Origin: Planctomycetia bacterium
GTDB taxonomy: Bacteria > Planctomycetota > Phycisphaerae > Phycisphaerales > SM1A02
Length of the DNA stretch: 64,000 nt
Assembly: GCA_005790605.1 (NCBI GenBank)
Contig: SXUI01000003.1
Span: 1-64,000, forward strand
Direction: 5' to 3'
In this document: positions 1 to 7,436 of the stretch, in pieces
Numbering within the stretch: the first letter of the stretch is position 1
How the letters are laid out: each line of letters begins with the position of its first letter
Made by a program: the position numbers and the translations under genes
Notes under the pieces: model-generated
Seen by the model: the letters and a program-made list of their open reading frames with translations, nothing else
The model's database searches: none
What the model was told of the DNA's origin: nothing

Positions 1-1311
1 AATGCGCACGCCCACCGATCGTTCTTGCCGCACGATGCGCTCCGCGAGAATACGGACCGTCGTCGCAGAGGGCGAAAACTTGATCGCGTTGGAGAGAAAG
101 TTGTACAGGATCTGCTGGAGCTTTCCGGGATCGGTCTCCACCGATGGCAGGCCTTCCTCGACCGACGCTTCGAGCACGATCTCCTTCCGTAACGCTTGAG
201 GCCGCATGATCGCCTGCAAACCCTCAAGGAGATCGGAGACATCCGTCGGACCAATCGATAGCTCCACGCGCCCTGCCTCGATCTTCGCCATCTGCAAGAG
301 CTCATTGATCATCTCGAGCAAGCTGCGTCCGCTCGTCAAGATGTTTCCGATGTAGCGAAGTCGCTTTGGATCGGCGGTTGCGTCGTTACGCGCGAGTTCC
401 TCAAGCAATTCCGCAAATCCCACAATTGAGTTGAGCGGCGTTCGAAGTTCATGGGACACATTTGCGAGAAACTCACTCTTCAATCGAATCGACTCGAAGA
501 GACCAACATTCGCCTCCGCAAGTTCACCAAGCTTCAGATCAAGCCCCTCATTCACGGCGCGAAGTTGCCGCTGACCATCCTCGAGCCGCGCGAGCATGCC
601 GTCGAATGCCTTCGAAAGTCGCTCAAAGTCATCACCCGTCTGCAAACTACTTCGCAGCTCGAGATTGCCTTGCTCGACCTTCTCTGCGACGGAAGTAAGT
701 GCGCGCACTGGCCGAAAGATCACGCGCTTCAAGATGATGGTGAAGACCGCGATCGCCAAAATCCCCGCGCACACGCCTCCGACGAGAATCGCGAGGCGAT
801 TCTGAAGAATCTGCGCCTCAGCGAATTCACTCGTTCGGTCGATCAACAAGATGGCCACGAGATCATCCGGGCGACTGATCGCGGCAATGCGCGGCGACCA
901 GTCCATGAATCGTCCGTCCGTGATGCGCTGCGCGTCTGCCGCGCGGATCGCCCGGGCATAACGGTAGAAAATGCCATCGCGACCTGGCGCATTGCCAAAC
1001 AGCTCGACGATCTGAGGATTCGCTTCAAACTGTACGACCGCGTCCTTCGCAAACTGATCAGGCTCATCCTCAAACACGATCGCGTCAAGGCGGATGAACC
1101 GAATGGGAATGGACGTTCCTTCGCTTCTACCAATCGCGATGCCATCCTCAAACCAGGTGTCCGCGAGTTGGCGGCTCACCTCGAGCTGATTCTCCCGCAC
1201 CATCGTTGCAGTGCGCATCCACGGCACGCTCAACGCGCCCGCGATGATCGTAAAAACCGCCGCTCCGAAGAGCATCTGGCACTTCGTTGCGAGTGAGATC
1301 CCTTGCGCCAT
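1..1311 (-). CDS. Sensor histidine kinase, C-terminus cut by window edge
   Basis: The minus frame is open from an ATG at 1311 to base 1, giving 437 residues with no stop, so the protein continues outside the window. There is a first membrane helix at about residues 12-33, an extracytoplasmic sensor region of about 140 residues, and a second helix at about 173-195. A HAMP-like linker and a coiled stretch follow. The HisKA phosphoacceptor motif NVSHELRTPLN has its histidine at residue 287. The start of a HATPase_c domain is visible, with an N-box like YNFLSNAIKFS. The protein should autophosphorylate on His287 in response to an envelope or extracellular signal. Its partner regulator is not in the window, and it could be a hybrid kinase beyond the edge. 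Confidence 0.93.
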   Translation of the reverse strand, partial: MAQGISLATKCQMLFGAAVFTIIAGALSVPWMRTATMVRENQLEVSRQLADTWFEDGIAIGRSEGTSIPIRFIRLDAIVFEDEPDQFAKDAVVQFEANPQIVELFGNAPGRDGIFYRYARAIRAADAQRITDGRFMDWSPRIAAISRPDDLVAILLIDRTSEFAEAQILQNRLAILVGGVCAGILAIAVFTIILKRVIFRPVRALTSVAEKVEQGNLELRSSLQTGDDFERLSKAFDGMLARLEDGQRQLRAVNEGLDLKLGELAEANVGLFESIRLKSEFLANVSHELRTPLNSIVGFAELLEELARNDATADPKRLRYIGNILTSGRSLLEMINELLQMAKIEAGRVELSIGPTDVSDLLEGLQAIMRPQALRKEIVLEASVEEGLPSVETDPGKLQQILYNFLSNAIKFSPSATTVRILAERIVRQERSVGVRI

Positions 1312-1388
1312 GCGCTGCCGATTGTAAGTCCTGCGAGAAAGAGCGTCGATGCGCGCTTCCGTGCGGCACGCCGCAGTATCCTTCCGTC

Positions 1389-1736
1389 ATGTTTCGAGCA
1401 GGCACCGATGTCGACAATGTGCAGATGGAGGATGTGCGATGCGACTTCTGCCTCGGCGCATGGACTCTCGATCGAGCCTTCATGGAGGGACATCATGGCA
1501 GTCACATCTGTGGCGACTGCCTCACCTCTGCCTTCCGCACAACCGTGCTCTTTGCGAGTGATCCGCCCTACACGGACATGCCCGCGTGTTCCTGCACCAT
1601 GTGCCTTGAATCACGCAACGAACCGAGTTTCGACAGCGACAAACGAGCAGCCCACATCTGTCGGCGCTGCGTAAAAATGGCTGCTGTCGTCCTTGAACGC
1701 GACGCGGAACTTGGTTGGAAACGACCCGATCGGTAG
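1389..1736 (+). CDS. Tandem ClpX-type zinc-finger protein, function unknown
   Basis: A 115-residue protein read from the ATG at 1389; the frame is open upstream but has no better start. It carries eight cysteines in two similar modules: C18-x2-C21-x19-C41-x2-C44 and C69-x2-C72-x18-C91-x2-C94. The spacing and the surrounding residues resemble the N-terminal C4 zinc-binding domain of ClpX, but no AAA+ ATPase domain follows. ClpX fingers dimerise and bind adaptors or substrates, so an adaptor-like or protein-binding role is possible; that is inference. It is divergent from the histidine kinase, with 77 bp between the starts, and convergent with trmB. Confidence 0.72.
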   Translation: MFRAGTDVDNVQMEDVRCDFCLGAWTLDRAFMEGHHGSHICGDCLTSAFRTTVLFASDPPYTDMPACSCTMCLESRNEPSFDSDKRAAHICRRCVKMAAVVLERDAELGWKRPDR

Positions 1737-1742
1737 GTGCAC

Positions 1743-1759
1743 CGCCGCACGAAGCGGCG
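1743..1759. terminator. Short hairpin between convergent genes
   Basis: A 6-bp inverted repeat, CGCCGC and GCGGCG around the loop ACGAA, lies in the 31-bp gap between the zinc-finger gene and trmB. It lacks a clear T-tract on either strand, so termination is only suggested by position. Confidence 0.3.
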
Positions 1760-1767
1760 CATGGGAA

Positions 1768-2424
1768 TCAGCCGAGGCGGCGCAGCGTCATCGCGTGAAA
1801 GGGCCGTCCCTCGCGACGGAACTTCCTCTCGAAGTTGGTTCCGACAAGCTCACCTTCGCCAGCACTCTCTGGCGGCGAAAACGCTCCGCGCGCAAACAAG
1901 TGTGTCGCGCGCTCGACGCATTCGACATCCCACTGCCATAGCTCATCGTGATCTGTGACGATGCGGAGCTCTCCGGCGGGAGCAAGGACGCGATGGAAAT
2001 CGGCGAGCGTCTGATCCTGCACGACGCGCCGCTTGTGATGTCGAGTCTTCGGCCATGGATCGCTGAAGTACAAGTGCACCACTTGCGCAACTCCATCCTC
2101 AACCCAGTGTCGAATGAATTGGGTCGCGTCTCCTCGAAGGATGCGCACATTCGTCAACCCGCTGCGACGCACTCGATCCGCTGCGTACTTCCAAAACTCG
2201 CCAGTCCACTCGATCCCAAGAAAATTCGTCTCGGGTTGCAGACCAGCCTGCTGCAAGAGAAAAGTGCCCTTCCCTGAACCGATCTCGATCTCAAGTCGAG
2301 CGCTCGGGCGCGGAAAGAAGATGTTTGGATGGAGCCGACCGGCGTCAGCACGCGGGAGCGTCGAGATATCAAAGCCGGCTTCGCCGGCGTCGAGTGATCG
2401 ACCTTTACCAAGTCCGAATGACAT
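1768..2424 (-). CDS. trmB: tRNA (guanine-N7-)-methyltransferase TrmB
   Basis: This 218-residue Rossmann-fold methyltransferase should make m7G46 in the variable loop of tRNAs using S-adenosylmethionine. The SAM-binding motif EIGSGKGT is at about residues 47-54. The family signature FSDPWPK with a following basic HHKRR stretch is at about 120-133, and the C-terminal substrate motif T-NFE-KF is present. Length matches the family. It starts 20 bp after the stop of the upstream hydrolase gene on the same strand, so the two are probably co-transcribed. Confidence 0.95.
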   Translation of the reverse strand: MSFGLGKGRSLDAGEAGFDISTLPRADAGRLHPNIFFPRPSARLEIEIGSGKGTFLLQQAGLQPETNFLGIEWTGEFWKYAADRVRRSGLTNVRILRGDATQFIRHWVEDGVAQVVHLYFSDPWPKTRHHKRRVVQDQTLADFHRVLAPAGELRIVTDHDELWQWDVECVERATHLFARGAFSPPESAGEGELVGTNFERKFRREGRPFHAMTLRRLG

Positions 2425-2444
2425 CGCGTCGCGCGCTCCTTAAG

Positions 2445-4454
2445 TCAAAGACCGGATGGCTTTGGCAATGTTTGCTTTGCGTCCCGGGTTGCGGGTTGAA
2501 GTCCGACCGGCGGATCGCTCGGCGCCGTCGGTTGCGGCGCCGCGGCGCTTTCCTCAGGAATCGGAGGCGGAGTGCGTGCTGCGCGTGGTGGCAACTCGCC
2601 GCAAGTCTTGACAACCCACGCAACCATGTCGTTGAGCGCAGTCGCGTCAATCGTCACCTCAATCTCGCCATATTCGCTCACTGAGCCTGTCTTGCAAGGT
2701 TGGAAGAGATGATTCAATCCTGGATAGAGCCGCGTTTGCGCGGGAATGCCGCCCTTCTTCGCCGCTGCTGCGATCAAATCGAGATTCACGCGGCCGTCCA
2801 CTTGAAGGTCCTTCTCGCCGGCCATCGCGTAGACGGGAACTCGACAGCGCTCAAGCGCACCAATGGGGTCATACGCAATGAATGTGGACATCCACTTGTC
2901 TTGTATGCTCGCGACTGCGCCGTCGGTTGCACCTTGCAACGCCGCCGCGTCCATCGTCGCGCCAGAAGCAGCGACCTGCGCGCCGATGAGCGCTTCGACC
3001 GCGACCCGGAGTTCTTCCGGCCCCTTCTTGTCGATCACCGCGTTCATCACCTGCACATGGGCGAGCAGCACTGCAGTGACTGCGTCTTCACTCACTCCCT
3101 CTGCTCGCATGATTTCGCCTGTCTGCCACGTGAGCACTTCCGCACCGCGTTGGCCTGGCGCAGCAAGGAGCACGAGGAAAGAGATCGCCGCCATCTCCGG
3201 ATCCGTCGCGCCGACCCCTTGGTTCTGCCACATCGACACAAGTGGAGCGATCATGCCGCCCTCACTGTGACCGAGCATTCCAATCCGATCGCGATCGATC
3301 TCAGATTGCGCCTTGAGATACTCACTGGCGGCGTCCGCATCAGTTGCGAAGTCGAGCGTGTCGCAGCCGCCGAAGCTCCCTTTCGACCGACCTGTGCCGC
3401 GATCGTCATATCGAAGGACCGCAACACCCTTTCGAGCAAGTGCGTCAGCGATCACGGCAAACGGACGATGCCCGAGCAACTCTTCGTCTCGATTCTGCGG
3501 GCCCGAACCGCTCACGAGAACGACCGCTGGGAACTTTCCATCTCTTGCAAGTGCTGTGTTGGTTGGAATCGTGAGCGTTCCTGCGAGCGAGTGCCCAAAT
3601 GGATGCGCGATCGCCGCTTCTCGTTCCGTGTAAGGAAATGGAGGTTGCGGGTCTTGCGGACGACCTCTGCCGAGGACCTTGTATCCCGGTGCGGGTCGAA
3701 GCGTCAACGGCGCAGAGAACCCGCCCTGCGTCATGCCGCCAACAAGCGACCCATCCGCCGCGCGTTCGAACTCATAAACGGCGTTGACGCCTCCGGGCAA
3801 CACGAGGTGGTATCCCTTCGGAGTCTCGGTCACGATGAGGGGAATGCCGCGCGCGCCTTGCACCGGAATGTCAATTGCGCCAACGAGACCAAGGTCTGTC
3901 TTCCCAATCGCGATGGCGATCGCAATCTGTTGTCCGCCAACTTGGAGATCGCCGCGCCACGCCTCATACGCCAAGAGTTCACGCAAGTCGTAGGTTCGAC
4001 GCACGATCCACGCTTGCGGTTCACCTTCGACTTTCCCGCTCGCGCCGATGAAGCCCCACTTCCCTTCGAGCGCCGTGTTCGCAGCGTTGAGCGCTCCGTC
4101 GAATCGAAGCGCGGCACCACGCACATCCACTGAGAACGCGATGCTTGAGCCGATCCACCGCACATCACGCGCGAGCGCGTCAAAAGCGAGCAACTGCGGC
4201 GCGATGATGCGCACTGTCGTTCGGGCGTCTGATCCCTTCGTGATCCGAATGAATGTGAAGAGCTCTTGTCCCGGCGCGTTTGCGACGACGCCACTCCCGA
4301 TCCATGCGCCTTCAAGTGACGGCGCAGTTGCGGTCGGAACCGCGGGTGCGGCGGCTGGGCTCGCGGGAGCTTGAGCACGCAACATCGTGGGCATCAAGCC
4401 AAGCGTGAAGAGAAGCGCGAACGAACAAAGAGATCGAATGGAGCGTGGGCTCAT
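2445..4454 (-). CDS. Secreted alpha/beta hydrolase
   Basis: A 669-residue protein with an N-terminal signal peptide ending near the AQA in MLRAQA, so it probably acts outside the cytoplasm. Residues up to about 290 form an uncharacterised beta-rich region. The C-terminal half is an alpha/beta hydrolase with the nucleophile elbow GHSEGG (Ser397), an upstream VLVSGSGPQNRDE oxyanion region and a late LNHLFQ histidine. This matches the secreted dienelactone-hydrolase-like or acyl-peptidase-like esterases; the natural substrate cannot be inferred. The C-terminus is a low-complexity Pro/Ala tail. It is the first gene of a probable two-gene unit with trmB. Confidence 0.85.
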   Translation of the reverse strand: MSPRSIRSLCSFALLFTLGLMPTMLRAQAPASPAAAPAVPTATAPSLEGAWIGSGVVANAPGQELFTFIRITKGSDARTTVRIIAPQLLAFDALARDVRWIGSSIAFSVDVRGAALRFDGALNAANTALEGKWGFIGASGKVEGEPQAWIVRRTYDLRELLAYEAWRGDLQVGGQQIAIAIAIGKTDLGLVGAIDIPVQGARGIPLIVTETPKGYHLVLPGGVNAVYEFERAADGSLVGGMTQGGFSAPLTLRPAPGYKVLGRGRPQDPQPPFPYTEREAAIAHPFGHSLAGTLTIPTNTALARDGKFPAVVLVSGSGPQNRDEELLGHRPFAVIADALARKGVAVLRYDDRGTGRSKGSFGGCDTLDFATDADAASEYLKAQSEIDRDRIGMLGHSEGGMIAPLVSMWQNQGVGATDPEMAAISFLVLLAAPGQRGAEVLTWQTGEIMRAEGVSEDAVTAVLLAHVQVMNAVIDKKGPEELRVAVEALIGAQVAASGATMDAAALQGATDGAVASIQDKWMSTFIAYDPIGALERCRVPVYAMAGEKDLQVDGRVNLDLIAAAAKKGGIPAQTRLYPGLNHLFQPCKTGSVSEYGEIEVTIDATALNDMVAWVVKTCGELPPRAARTPPPIPEESAAAPQPTAPSDPPVGLQPATRDAKQTLPKPSGL

Positions 4455-4563
4455 AGCGAGAGTCTACCGAGCGACTTCCCCACGGACGCGCGAATCTTGA
4501 GCCCTCGCGACCGCCGCAATTCCAATGTCTTCGGACGAACTGAGCTCGCTCTCCGACCGTCGC

Positions 4564-4650
4564 GATTCATTCGCGCGGTCGGAGTCCAAAGCGAGTGCAG
4601 CGTTTTTGCCACGCGCCTTGGCGTGGCAAGAAACCTGCGCGAGCGCTCAA
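4564..4650. repeat. Intergenic hairpin repeat, copy A (87 nt)
   Basis: This 87-nt stretch recurs at 7308-7394 with roughly nine in ten positions identical by eye. Its core is a strong stem, TTGCCACGC with GCGTGGCAA around a GCCTTG loop, extended outwards by GTTT with AAAC and CAG with CTG. The flank CTCCGACCG just upstream (about 4550-4558) can pair with CGGTCGGAG inside the repeat. The upstream context (from about 4486, CGCGAATCTTGAGC) is also shared in weaker form with copy B. It lies between the start of the hydrolase gene and the 3' end of rsfS. Confidence 0.8.
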
Positions 4651-4716
4651 GGGACGCCGAGTGCAACGATTTCGCCCGCTGCGGGCGAGAATCTTGCACG
4701 AGCGCTCAAGGGACGC
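4640..4716. repeat. 18-nt direct repeat pair with further hairpins
   Basis: The 18-mer CGAGCGCTCAAGGGACGC occurs at 4640-4657 and 4699-4716. Between them is a hairpin, TCGCCCG and CGGGCGA around CTG-type bases (about 4672-4687). GTCGC-CAA-GCGAC follows the second copy. The array therefore looks like duplicated hairpin-plus-tag units extending from copy A. The stop codon of rsfS (4706-4708) lies inside the second 18-mer. Confidence 0.75.
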
Positions 4717-5083
4717 GTCGCCAAGCGACGCGCTTACTACCCGTGTAGAGCAACTCGAGGTCGTAGTACATGCGCTGTTCGGGTTCGAACAAGTGCACAA
4801 CCACTTCCACGAAGTCGACGACAACCCAAGTCGTGCCCGTATCCGCAGAGTTTCGATATGGCGCGTTGCTCTGGGACTTTCCCAAGTCCTCGCAACTCTG
4901 CGCTGTCGAACGCATCTGTCGTTGACTCGTTCCCGAAGCAATCAGAATGAAGTCCGTCTCTGGGCGGCGACCACGCACATCGAGCAAGGTGACATCCGTG
5001 CACTTGGAATCGTGCACCGTGCGCGCGAGCTCGATGGCGAACGCGAGAACTTGTTCTGGATCTGAGTTGGATCGTGAGCGCAT
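4706..5083 (-). CDS. rsfS: Ribosome silencing factor RsfS
   Basis: A 125-residue Iojap-family protein. RsfS binds ribosomal protein uL14 on the large subunit and blocks subunit joining under starvation. Visible family features are the ALAFAIELARTVHDSKC start, the core DFILIASGTSQRQMRS and the C-terminal VVVDFVEVVVHLFEPEQRMYYDLE stretch, split here as VVVDFVEVVVHLF then EPEQRMYYDLE. The last ten or so residues and the stop are read from the hairpin-repeat array, so the tail is probably not functional sequence. It follows rpsU on the same strand after a terminator. Confidence 0.94.
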   Translation of the reverse strand: MRSRSNSDPEQVLAFAIELARTVHDSKCTDVTLLDVRGRRPETDFILIASGTSQRQMRSTAQSCEDLGKSQSNAPYRNSADTGTTWVVVDFVEVVVHLFEPEQRMYYDLELLYTGSKRVAWRRVP

Positions 5084-5145
5084 AGTGAGGAAAGGGAGGC
5101 GTCGCGCGAGGCGTGGATGAGCAACGGAACCGCTGAGGAAGAAAA

Positions 5146-5179
5146 CGCGCGCCGCTCCAGTATTCGGGCGCGGCGCGCG
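5146..5179 (-). terminator. Rho-independent terminator of rpsU
   Basis: A perfect 10-bp GC stem, CGCGCGCCGC and GCGGCGCGCG, with a 14-nt loop. On the minus strand it is followed directly by TTTTCTTCC. It lies 40 bp past the rpsU stop and separates rpsU from rsfS. Confidence 0.85.
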
Positions 5180-5219
5180 ATGAGATCAAACAAACGCGAA
5201 CTCCAACGATCGCGAAAAC

Positions 5220-5528
5220 TTATCGCGACGAATTGGAGCTCCGCGAGGAGCCCTCTCGACCTGGTCCGCGACGACCGCGACCACCCGCCTTGGGTCCGCT
5301 CGCTGGCGCCGCAGGTGCGCCACCTCGCGCAGCGCGCAATGCTGCGCCGGGATTCACCGGTCGTGGTTCGAACCGACGGGCCTCGCGACGATTGCGCTCC
5401 GATGGCTTCTCATAGTGCGCGCGGCGCTTGAGTTCCTTCGTCAAACCTTCCTTCTCGCAGAGCTTCTTGAATCGACGGAGCATTTGCTCGACGGACTCGC
5501 CACCACGAGACTTCACACGAATAGCCAT
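5220..5528 (-). CDS. rpsU: 30S ribosomal protein bS21, extended C-terminus
   Basis: The first 65-70 residues match bS21: the MAIRVKSRGGESVEQMLRRF start, KKLCEKEGLTKELKRRAHYEKPSE and the basic RRREARR-type stretch (here ERNRREARRF). bS21 sits on the 30S platform near the anti-Shine-Dalgarno region and helps initiation. The protein is 102 residues against the usual 58-70. The extra 35 residues are a Gly/Ala/Pro/Arg-rich, probably disordered tail ending in a Ser/Arg run. The ATG start gives the canonical N-terminus. A promoter candidate lies about 95-125 bp upstream and a strong terminator follows. Confidence 0.95.
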   Translation of the reverse strand: MAIRVKSRGGESVEQMLRRFKKLCEKEGLTKELKRRAHYEKPSERNRREARRFEPRPVNPGAALRAARGGAPAAPASGPKAGGRGRRGPGREGSSRSSNSSR

Positions 5529-5622
5529 GAGAAAAATCCTTCAACAACAGACAGTGCCGCGCACCGCGCGGACTTCGAACGACTCGGTTCCTCCCCGACG
5601 CGGGGACGGAATGCCGAGTCGC

Positions 5623-5653
5623 CTATAAGAATCGCAAGTGCCGTTCGAGTCAA
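5623..5653 (-). promoter_or_regulatory. Candidate sigma-70 promoter for rpsU
   Basis: On the minus strand TTGACT (5653-5648) is followed after 17 bp by TCTTAT (5630-5625), with TTATAG overlapping two bases further on. Transcription would start near 5617, giving a leader of about 90 nt that holds a small CCCCG-CGT-CGGGG hairpin. It sits in the 240-bp divergent gap between rpsU and the NYN nuclease gene. Confidence 0.45.
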
Positions 5654-5768
5654 GCGATCCTTCGAAGATTCGGCGGGCTCCGAAAGAGGTTCCTGACCGG
5701 ATAACATCCCTTCTTCGACGCTAGACGGCTCGCATCTCGTCGAAACCCCGTTCTGGAAAGGTCCCCGC

Positions 5769-6500
5769 ATGCCCCTGCTCGTCGATGCCTCCAATGTCCT
5801 TCTTGCACAGGGCGCCCTTTCGCCCGAGTTTGCTGGGCCGAGCCTCGACGACCTCACCCGTTACATCGCGATCAGTCGATTCGGTCGCGACTTGGTCTGG
5901 ATCGTCTGCGACCACCACCTCTCCACCCTCCGCAGTGGAGGCATCGTCATCGAAGGACCAGGTGCTTGCGCGAATGCGGATGATCGCATCATGGAGATCC
6001 TGACGGAATCGAGCGTCGCGCGTCGGTTCACGGTGATTACGAGCGACCGCGCGCTCGCGACTCGCGCACGACGAGCGGACGCTCACACGCTCGCGAGCGA
6101 CGAGTTTCTTCGGTCGGTGGAGCGTGATCTTCGCGCGGCAGGAACGCGAACGCGGACTCCAGTCACTCCAACACCGCGCGCGCTCGTTCCACTCTCTGCA
6201 AACCAAGTCTCACGCTGGCTCAAAGCGTTTGCACTCTCCGACGAGATTCTCGCGCTGCAAAGCGCCGCGCAATCGCCTCGTGTCAACGATGCGGCAATTC
6301 CAACCCCGATCGCTGCGATGTTGGAAGTGACTCCCATCACCGACGATCCGTTCGCGTTTCTCGATGCTCCCATTGGAGACGAGATTCTCGACGCACTCGC
6401 GAGTCTTGATAGTGCGTCGATCGACGCGCTTATGGATCGATTTGAGCCGCCGTTACCTGCGTCATCAAAGCCAGCATCGAAACGACGGAGATACCGCTGA
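5769..6500 (+). CDS. YacP-like NYN-domain ribonuclease
   Basis: A 243-residue protein. The first 120 residues follow the NYN/PIN-like nuclease pattern of the YacP (Rae1) family. LLVDASNVLL carries the first metal-binding Asp. VWIVCDHH gives the second acidic site. ADDRIMEI supplies the D-D pair, and VITSDRAL ends the core. Rae1/YacP of Bacillus is a ribosome-associated endoribonuclease acting on mRNA; a similar role is inferred only from the family. The C-terminal half has no domain I recognise and ends in a basic KRRRYR tail. A GGAAAG element precedes the ATG. pdxH follows 28 bp downstream. Confidence 0.75.
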   Translation: MPLLVDASNVLLAQGALSPEFAGPSLDDLTRYIAISRFGRDLVWIVCDHHLSTLRSGGIVIEGPGACANADDRIMEILTESSVARRFTVITSDRALATRARRADAHTLASDEFLRSVERDLRAAGTRTRTPVTPTPRALVPLSANQVSRWLKAFALSDEILALQSAAQSPRVNDAAIPTPIAAMLEVTPITDDPFAFLDAPIGDEILDALASLDSASIDALMDRFEPPLPASSKPASKRRRYR

Positions 6501-6528
6501 CCAAGACAGTCCCTATCATCAGCGCGCA

Positions 6529-7167
6529 ATGACTCACGGGCCATCATCCTCCGCGGCGGCGTTCGACTTCGACAATCCGCCGAGCGACCCAGTCGCCTCA
6601 TGTCTCGCCTGGCTTGAGGAAGCGAAGCAGCAAGCGATTCCAAACCCCAACGCGATGACGCTCGCGACCATCGACGCCAATGGTCAACCGAGTGCGCGCA
6701 TCATGTTGATGCGAGGCTTCGACGCGCGAGGCGCGGTGTACTTCACCAACTTTGAGTCACGAAAGGGACTCGCGATGCGCTCCAACCCACGTGTATCGCT
6801 TCTCTTTTTCTGGGACATCATGAACCGACAGATTCGGATCGAAGGTGCCATCTCGCGCATCGATGACACTGAGAGCGACGCATACTTCGCGCAGCGACCT
6901 CGAGAGAGTCAGATCAATGCGTGGGCGAGTGCGCAGTCGCAACCGATCGCATCGCGTGCAGCACTTGAGGCGAGACAGGCCCAGTTCGCGGAGAAGTTCG
7001 CGAACGCGCCAGTGCCAAGGCCACCGCATTGGGGCGGCACGCGCGTTGCGCTTGAGCGCGTCGAGATCTGGCAAGGTCATCCATTTCGATTGCACGATCG
7101 GGTGCTCTATACACAAATCCCCGCAAGCACTCCCCCAAGTTGGCGCGTCGAGCGCCTTTGTCCGTAG
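6529..7167 (+). CDS. pdxH: Pyridoxamine/pyridoxine 5'-phosphate oxidase-like protein
   Basis: A 212-residue FMN-dependent oxidase that should convert pyridoxamine or pyridoxine 5'-phosphate to pyridoxal 5'-phosphate. Family features are AMTLATIDANGQPSARIMLM, the FMN-binding Y-FTNFESRKG, the LLFFW core, the RQIRIEG strand, and the C-terminal signature R-HDR-LY (RLHDRVLY). The PNPOx C-terminal domain is present, which separates it from generic FMN-binding proteins. I chose the ATG at 6529 because the longer frame runs back into the nuclease gene. PLP-dependent enzymes elsewhere in the window (GlyA, CBS, CGL) would use its product. Confidence 0.92.
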   Translation: MTHGPSSSAAAFDFDNPPSDPVASCLAWLEEAKQQAIPNPNAMTLATIDANGQPSARIMLMRGFDARGAVYFTNFESRKGLAMRSNPRVSLLFFWDIMNRQIRIEGAISRIDDTESDAYFAQRPRESQINAWASAQSQPIASRAALEARQAQFAEKFANAPVPRPPHWGGTRVALERVEIWQGHPFRLHDRVLYTQIPASTPPSWRVERLCP

Positions 7168-7307
7168 TTGAGCGGGAGCGCGCGATTCTTGAGCGCTCGC
7201 GACTTGCGCCGCGTTGGGTTCAACCCGTGCTTCATGTTGTAAGCGCGTCGCCTCGCTCGCTTTCGACTGCGCCATCCGCCGCACTGAGCCCGATCTCCGG
7301 CGGTGCC

Positions 7308-7394
7308 GATTCACTCGCGCGGTCGGAGTCCAAAGCGAGTGCAGGTTTTTGCCGCGCGCTCTGGTGCGGCAAGAAACCTGACACGAGCGCTCAA
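7308..7394. repeat. Intergenic hairpin repeat, copy B (87 nt)
   Basis: Second copy of the element at 4564-4650, in the same orientation. Its stem is TTGCCGC with GCGGCAA, extended by CAGGTTT with AAACCTG and one bulged G. Relative to copy A, an A-T pair has become G-C and a G-C pair has become G-T, so pairing is kept while sequence changes. The preceding DNA (about 7179-7307) is partly alignable with 4486-4563. It lies downstream of pdxH and of the convergent gene ending at 7434. Confidence 0.8.
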
Positions 7395-7404
7395 ACGATC
7401 GCAG

Positions 7405-7436
7405 TGATGGCGCTTGCGCGAGCGCAAGCGCCATCA
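7405..7436. terminator. Strong palindromic terminator between convergent genes
   Basis: A perfect 15-bp inverted repeat (TGATGGCGCTTGCGC and its complement) around GA, directly after repeat copy B. The right end overlaps the stop codon of the minus-strand gene ending at 7434. No long T-tract is present, but the position and symmetry suit a bidirectional terminator for pdxH and the opposing gene. Confidence 0.6.

Noticed and set aside
451-1296. 281-codon plus-strand open frame
   Set aside because: It is antisense to the histidine kinase, whose HAMP, HisKA and N-box motifs show the minus strand is the coding one.
2700-4133. 477-codon plus-strand open frame
   Set aside because: It lies antisense to the secreted alpha/beta hydrolase with its signal peptide and GHSEGG motif, and its own translation looks random and Arg/Cys/His-rich.
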